A stretch of 39,946 nt of DNA from Candidatus Obscuribacterales bacterium (lineage in GTDB: Bacteria > Cyanobacteriota > Vampirovibrionia > Obscuribacterales > Obscuribacteraceae): positions 1-39,946 of the forward strand of contig JAIEPM010000549.1 of NCBI GenBank assembly GCA_019748395.1, read 5' to 3'. This document shows, one piece after another, positions 36,256 to 39,946 of this stretch (the first letter of the stretch is position 1; each line of letters starts with the position of its first letter). The notes under the pieces are model-generated. The model was not told where the DNA came from, made no database searches, and was given only the letters and a program-made list of their open reading frames with translations. A program made the position numbers and the translations under genes.

Positions 36256-38373
36256 TTAGCCGAAAGCCAAAGCAAATTTCCTTGCAGTTTCCATCACTAA
36301 TGGATTACTCGAGTTAGCTAACTCGGAGATCCTTTGCGACAAGAGACTACTTTTCTTGAATTTGCTAAAAGCCAATATAATCGCGATAGACCTCATATTC
36401 GTCTCTGAAGTCATAGTGCAAGGACCTGAGCTGTAACGCATCGTCATAGCATCGGTGGAGTCATCATCAAGAATTTTCAGCAACATATCTTCAGTAATCG
36501 CATCCCATTGGTCCGGACGGGACGAAACGCAATAGATAATTGGTAAAGCAACAGAACGAAAACTGCTGTCAAACAACCAGCGCTCAATGTATGCATTACT
36601 TTGCTTGCCCAGGGCATTGATCACGGGTTCAACAGCTAGTCCTTCCTTCAACATTTCCACCATCTGATCTATTACAGCCTTGTCGCCTAAACAAACAATA
36701 GTCGCCGCAATCACATCCTTACTCGGGTGCTTCTTGAGCTCCTCAAGCAATCGGGGAGCGAGTCTTGCTGCCTCACTCCGAAAGAATCCGATTGCAGCTA
36801 TAGCATAGATTTTGGCATGTGCATCTGAAGAATCTAGCAGTTCTTCAAACATAGCCAACTGCTTTTTGTACTTCCAAGCTTCTCTCAAAAATTCGCCAGT
36901 GTTTCCGAAAATGTCTGCTATCGGACGATTACGCCAGAAGGAGCTAAGCGCGTCATCTCGCACCACGGGATCTGTGTCAAGCAATCGGTCCATGTATGCC
37001 TCGGGAGACTCATCAGCATAATTCAAGGAAAACCCTGCGCCAGGCTGCAGAAATCTCGGCATATCGGCATTCCGGATCTCTTGACGACAGAGCTGCTTAC
37101 ATACAAATTCGTCAGTGGTGGACGGCTCAGCTATTCCCAGAAGCTTGTCCAGCGAATATTTTGCCACCGCGCTGACACGTGGGTTGCTATCGCTTGAGGC
37201 AAGTTTCAGTGCATTCACAACGCGCTCATTCCTTGCATTAGCCACAAATCCAAGTGCGGCCGCAGCACATTCTCGATAGTTGAATGAAGCTCTGTCGGCA
37301 AGCACCACACAAAGGAATTCGATAATATCCGACCCTGCCGCAGCTCCGACATCTCTCCAGGCAAGCATGTAATTTGCCCTGACAAAGGGATCGGATTCTT
37401 CCTTAAAGTGAGTAAGCAGGGTCGTGGCGCAAATTACCGCGTGGCGCTGCGACCTTGCACCCAAGAAGCCAATTGCCCGGGCGGCAGCCTCCCGGTTCAT
37501 TGTTGCAGGGTCCTTCAAAAGTCGCAGCATCGACTCGGGTATAGCAACAGTGTCGGCGATTAGCGCAACAATTTCATTCATCGCCGCCCTTGACTCTGGA
37601 AGAATAGGCGCGGCTGCAACTTTCTCGGCAAGCTCCGTCAAGTCAGCGGCAACTTCAATTCTTCTGATAAGAGGCACTACGGATTTCACTGCTGCATCTA
37701 TCTCCTGAAGCGTTCCCCAGGGAAGAGTCTGTTTTTCCGCAGTCAATTGCAAAATCGACTTACAAAGTACTACGCAACAATCTTGCAGCAGATCAGGTAG
37801 AGCTAAAGCATGCTGAGGCAACGAGCATATAGCGTAAACTGCTAGGATCCGGACTTGGGGATCCGGATCAAACAAGTAAGGGCGAGCGTACGGAATTAGC
37901 TTTTCATCAATATTTTGGAGCTGAACAAGCGTGAACAAGAAAGCTCGATGCAAGGGAAGATTTTCATCAACAATTTTTCTCATCCGGTCAAGATAGGGCA
38001 AGAATGCCAATCCATCCAGCCGTCGTCCAGGCATCGAAGGTGGTGCAGGTAGAGGCTCAGGAAATCCGGAGAATATACGATTACGCGAAGCTTCGACCAA
38101 TCCGGCATCTGTAGATTGGTCCAAAGCTTCAAAAAGCACTTGTAGAACCCTGGGCTCGGGAGGGCAGCGAAAAATCACCAGCCAGGCAAGATCACGGGCA
38201 CTCTTATCCGCAGAATTTTTTGCAAAGGCTAGAAACTCTTCAAATTGACCAGTTCCAGATACGAAAATCTGGCCCTCGACCTCTTCGAAGGATACGGGCT
38301 CCCCAATAGCGTGTTTCCTCAAAAATTGGAGCACCTGCGATTCAGTGACATAGCGAGGAGGAGGAGGCGTCAT
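36256..38373 (-). CDS. HEAT-repeat protein
   Basis: Repeated helical pairs such as DPQVRILAVYAICSLP, NREAAARAIGFLGA, YRECAAAALGFVANARNERVVNALKLASSDSNPRVSAVAKYSL. Confidence 0.85.
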   Translation of the reverse strand: MTPPPPRYVTESQVLQFLRKHAIGEPVSFEEVEGQIFVSGTGQFEEFLAFAKNSADKSARDLAWLVIFRCPPEPRVLQVLFEALDQSTDAGLVEASRNRIFSGFPEPLPAPPSMPGRRLDGLAFLPYLDRMRKIVDENLPLHRAFLFTLVQLQNIDEKLIPYARPYLFDPDPQVRILAVYAICSLPQHALALPDLLQDCCVVLCKSILQLTAEKQTLPWGTLQEIDAAVKSVVPLIRRIEVAADLTELAEKVAAAPILPESRAAMNEIVALIADTVAIPESMLRLLKDPATMNREAAARAIGFLGARSQRHAVICATTLLTHFKEESDPFVRANYMLAWRDVGAAAGSDIIEFLCVVLADRASFNYRECAAAALGFVANARNERVVNALKLASSDSNPRVSAVAKYSLDKLLGIAEPSTTDEFVCKQLCRQEIRNADMPRFLQPGAGFSLNYADESPEAYMDRLLDTDPVVRDDALSSFWRNRPIADIFGNTGEFLREAWKYKKQLAMFEELLDSSDAHAKIYAIAAIGFFRSEAARLAPRLLEELKKHPSKDVIAATIVCLGDKAVIDQMVEMLKEGLAVEPVINALGKQSNAYIERWLFDSSFRSVALPIIYCVSSRPDQWDAITEDMLLKILDDDSTDAMTMRYSSGPCTMTSETNMRSIAIILAFSKFKKSSLLSQRISELANSSNPLVMETARKFALAFG

Positions 38374-38534
38374 TTTTACTCCGAAGTAGAATTTGGCTTT
38401 TGTTAATATGCCTCATTCAATCGAGAGCAAATCTTAAAGCCTCCATCCAACCTCTCTTATAAAGTCCTTACAATTTGGCTCTAAATTCATGCTAAGAGTT
38501 TGCCCCAAAAAGATTTTCATGAGGACAGCGCAGC

Positions 38535-38957
38535 ATGAGTCATAAAGAGATAGAATCCAGCAAAAGCAGAAGTGCCGAAAAATCATCAGAGAGCGCCAAA
38601 GCAGACGCATCCAATTTACTATGCAAAGAATTAATCACCGACTCGACAGCAAATCAGGGATTCATGAAAATTCTGAATGAATTGGCACAAAAAAATCAAG
38701 CAATGACAGAAGCGCTTTTGGGACAAGTCAAAATTGACTTCCCTCAAATCGCCTCTCTGCCTGTGCCCAAAATGGAGCTTAGCATGCCGGTCCAAGAGCA
38801 AAAACCGACTTCAGAGAGCAGGGGACAAAAGGAAGCAGAACAAAGCAAGCCAGAACAGAGCAAGCCAGAACAGAACAAGCCAGAACAGAGCAAACCAGAA
38901 AAAAGCAAACCTACTGTGCCAAGTTCGGTTAGCGTTTCCCTGGACTCAATGAAATAG
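38535..38957 (+). CDS. Hypothetical protein with (EQSKP)n tail
   Basis: 140 aa; EQSKPEQSKPEQNKPEQSKPEKSKP near the C-terminus. Confidence 0.7.
   Translation: MSHKEIESSKSRSAEKSSESAKADASNLLCKELITDSTANQGFMKILNELAQKNQAMTEALLGQVKIDFPQIASLPVPKMELSMPVQEQKPTSESRGQKEAEQSKPEQSKPEQNKPEQSKPEKSKPTVPSSVSVSLDSMK
38838..38912 (+). repeat. 15-bp x5 in-frame tandem repeat
   Basis: gaacaaagcaagcca gaacagagcaagcca gaacagaacaagcca gaacagagcaaacca gaaaaaagcaaacct. Confidence 0.95.
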
Positions 38958-39054
38958 ACTCCATTTACCTGTCCAAAATTCAATAAGTGCCGGTAACTAA
39001 GCCATACAACAAGCAAATGCGAGCTAGTAACAAAGGCTTCAGCAATACTTGAGT

Positions 39055-39108
39055 CTTATCATCCGGTCCATTTCAGGATATTTAAATCCGATTGGACCGG
39101 CTGATAAG
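39055..39108. other. Long imperfect inverted repeat
   Basis: CTTATCA-t-CCGGTCCA ... TGGACCGG-c-TGATAAG, with inner GGAT/ATCC. Confidence 0.8.
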
Positions 39109-39162
39109 CCGGCATTCGCTGAGGACCATTTTGCATTTCCTTTAAGTTAAAGCTGCAAGCAA

Positions 39163-39236
39163 AGCCGCTTAAGAGCGCAAACAATAACAGGGAAAGGCTT
39201 TGGCATGTTTCTTGTTATCAAGCGGCTAATTTTTTC
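39163..39236 (+). terminator. Intrinsic-terminator-like hairpin with T-run
   Basis: AGCCGCTT (39163-39170) pairs with AAGCGGCT (39220-39227), inner ATAACA/TGTTAT, followed by AATTTTTTC. Confidence 0.6.
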
Positions 39237-39293
39237 ACCCTGGGGGGTAATGAATATTATGAACTGAGAATTCACAACCGGGGAGAGAGTCAA

Positions 39294-39818
39294 GTGAATA
39301 CAAAAATCCTGATCGCAAGCGTTCTGGCATTTTCTATAGTGAGTTTTGCCTCAACAGCCAGTGAAGCAGCTCCCAAGAAAGCGGCAGCTGCAGCAGCCAA
39401 GAAACCGGAGCTACCAACCGTCCTGACAGGCTTTCCGACGAACTTGACGATTGAAGTACTGCGCTGCGTGCGCGCAAACGTTGCAGAATTTGGCAGAAAC
39501 AACATTGTGGTTTTGCAATTCCGACTTAAGAAGGTCGGTCCAAACACCGGTGCAGTAAAGTACTTTGGGGACGCACGCTTCATTCCGCTTGAGATTAAAG
39601 CGAAAGATGCTTCTCTGGGTTCATCCTATGAAGTTATTTCCGGCGCAGGGCACGAACACCCAACTCGCTCGGGTGATACCGACACAACAAACTGGAAAGT
39701 CGGGCAAACTGGTGATGGTTATGTCTGGTTCAAGATTCCTGATGACGTAAACACACTTGATATTTTCTTTCCAAAAACCAATCCTGTAAGAGTGTCAGTT
39801 GAAGTGCCGAAAGGCTAA
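39294..39818 (+). CDS. Secreted hypothetical protein
   Basis: GTG start after ggggagagag SD-like site; signal peptide MNTKILIASVLAFSIVSFASTASEAA. Confidence 0.75.
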   Translation: MNTKILIASVLAFSIVSFASTASEAAPKKAAAAAAKKPELPTVLTGFPTNLTIEVLRCVRANVAEFGRNNIVVLQFRLKKVGPNTGAVKYFGDARFIPLEIKAKDASLGSSYEVISGAGHEHPTRSGDTDTTNWKVGQTGDGYVWFKIPDDVNTLDIFFPKTNPVRVSVEVPKG

Positions 39819-39946
39819 TTAAGCCGTTTATCCTGATTCTGCGAAAAGCAGATCCAATGTAAGAGACTATTGTAGATACGGTGTTTTCTGTCAAGGCAAG
39901 GTGAATGAAGAACTTGCCCGCCAAAAGACAATCACGCCACAGCGTG

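Overview
This is a bacterial chromosomal window of about 40 kb. The gene style (many secreted or Ser/Lys-rich lineage-specific proteins, a giant beta-helix protein, HEAT/TPR proteins) would fit an environmental non-photosynthetic cyanobacterial relative such as Obscuribacterales/Melainabacteria, but that placement is a guess. Well-supported genes: citrate synthase, a GT1-type glycosyltransferase, a PhyH-type dioxygenase, a DUF3419/BtaA-like gene in a tight five-gene minus-strand operon (DUF2071, class I methyltransferase, small membrane protein, DoxX-like, DUF3419), a secreted protein with two BPL_N/GATase1-like domains plus a C-terminal NlpC/P60-like domain, a 3013-aa secreted repeat protein with a FecR-like C-terminus, an EF-hand protein, and HEAT and TPR proteins. 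There is also decayed mobile DNA: a frameshifted tyrosine recombinase and an IS3-family transposase tail fused to a decayed copy of part of the DUF3419 gene. The best candidates for undescribed biology are the DUF3419/methyltransferase operon, the double-amidotransferase-like/NlpC protein, a cryptic papain-like protease with a directly coupled partner gene, the giant FecR-capped beta-helix protein, and two structured intergenic regions (upstream of citrate synthase, and at 39.05-39.24 kb). No CRISPR array, rRNA or tRNA was recognised by eye.
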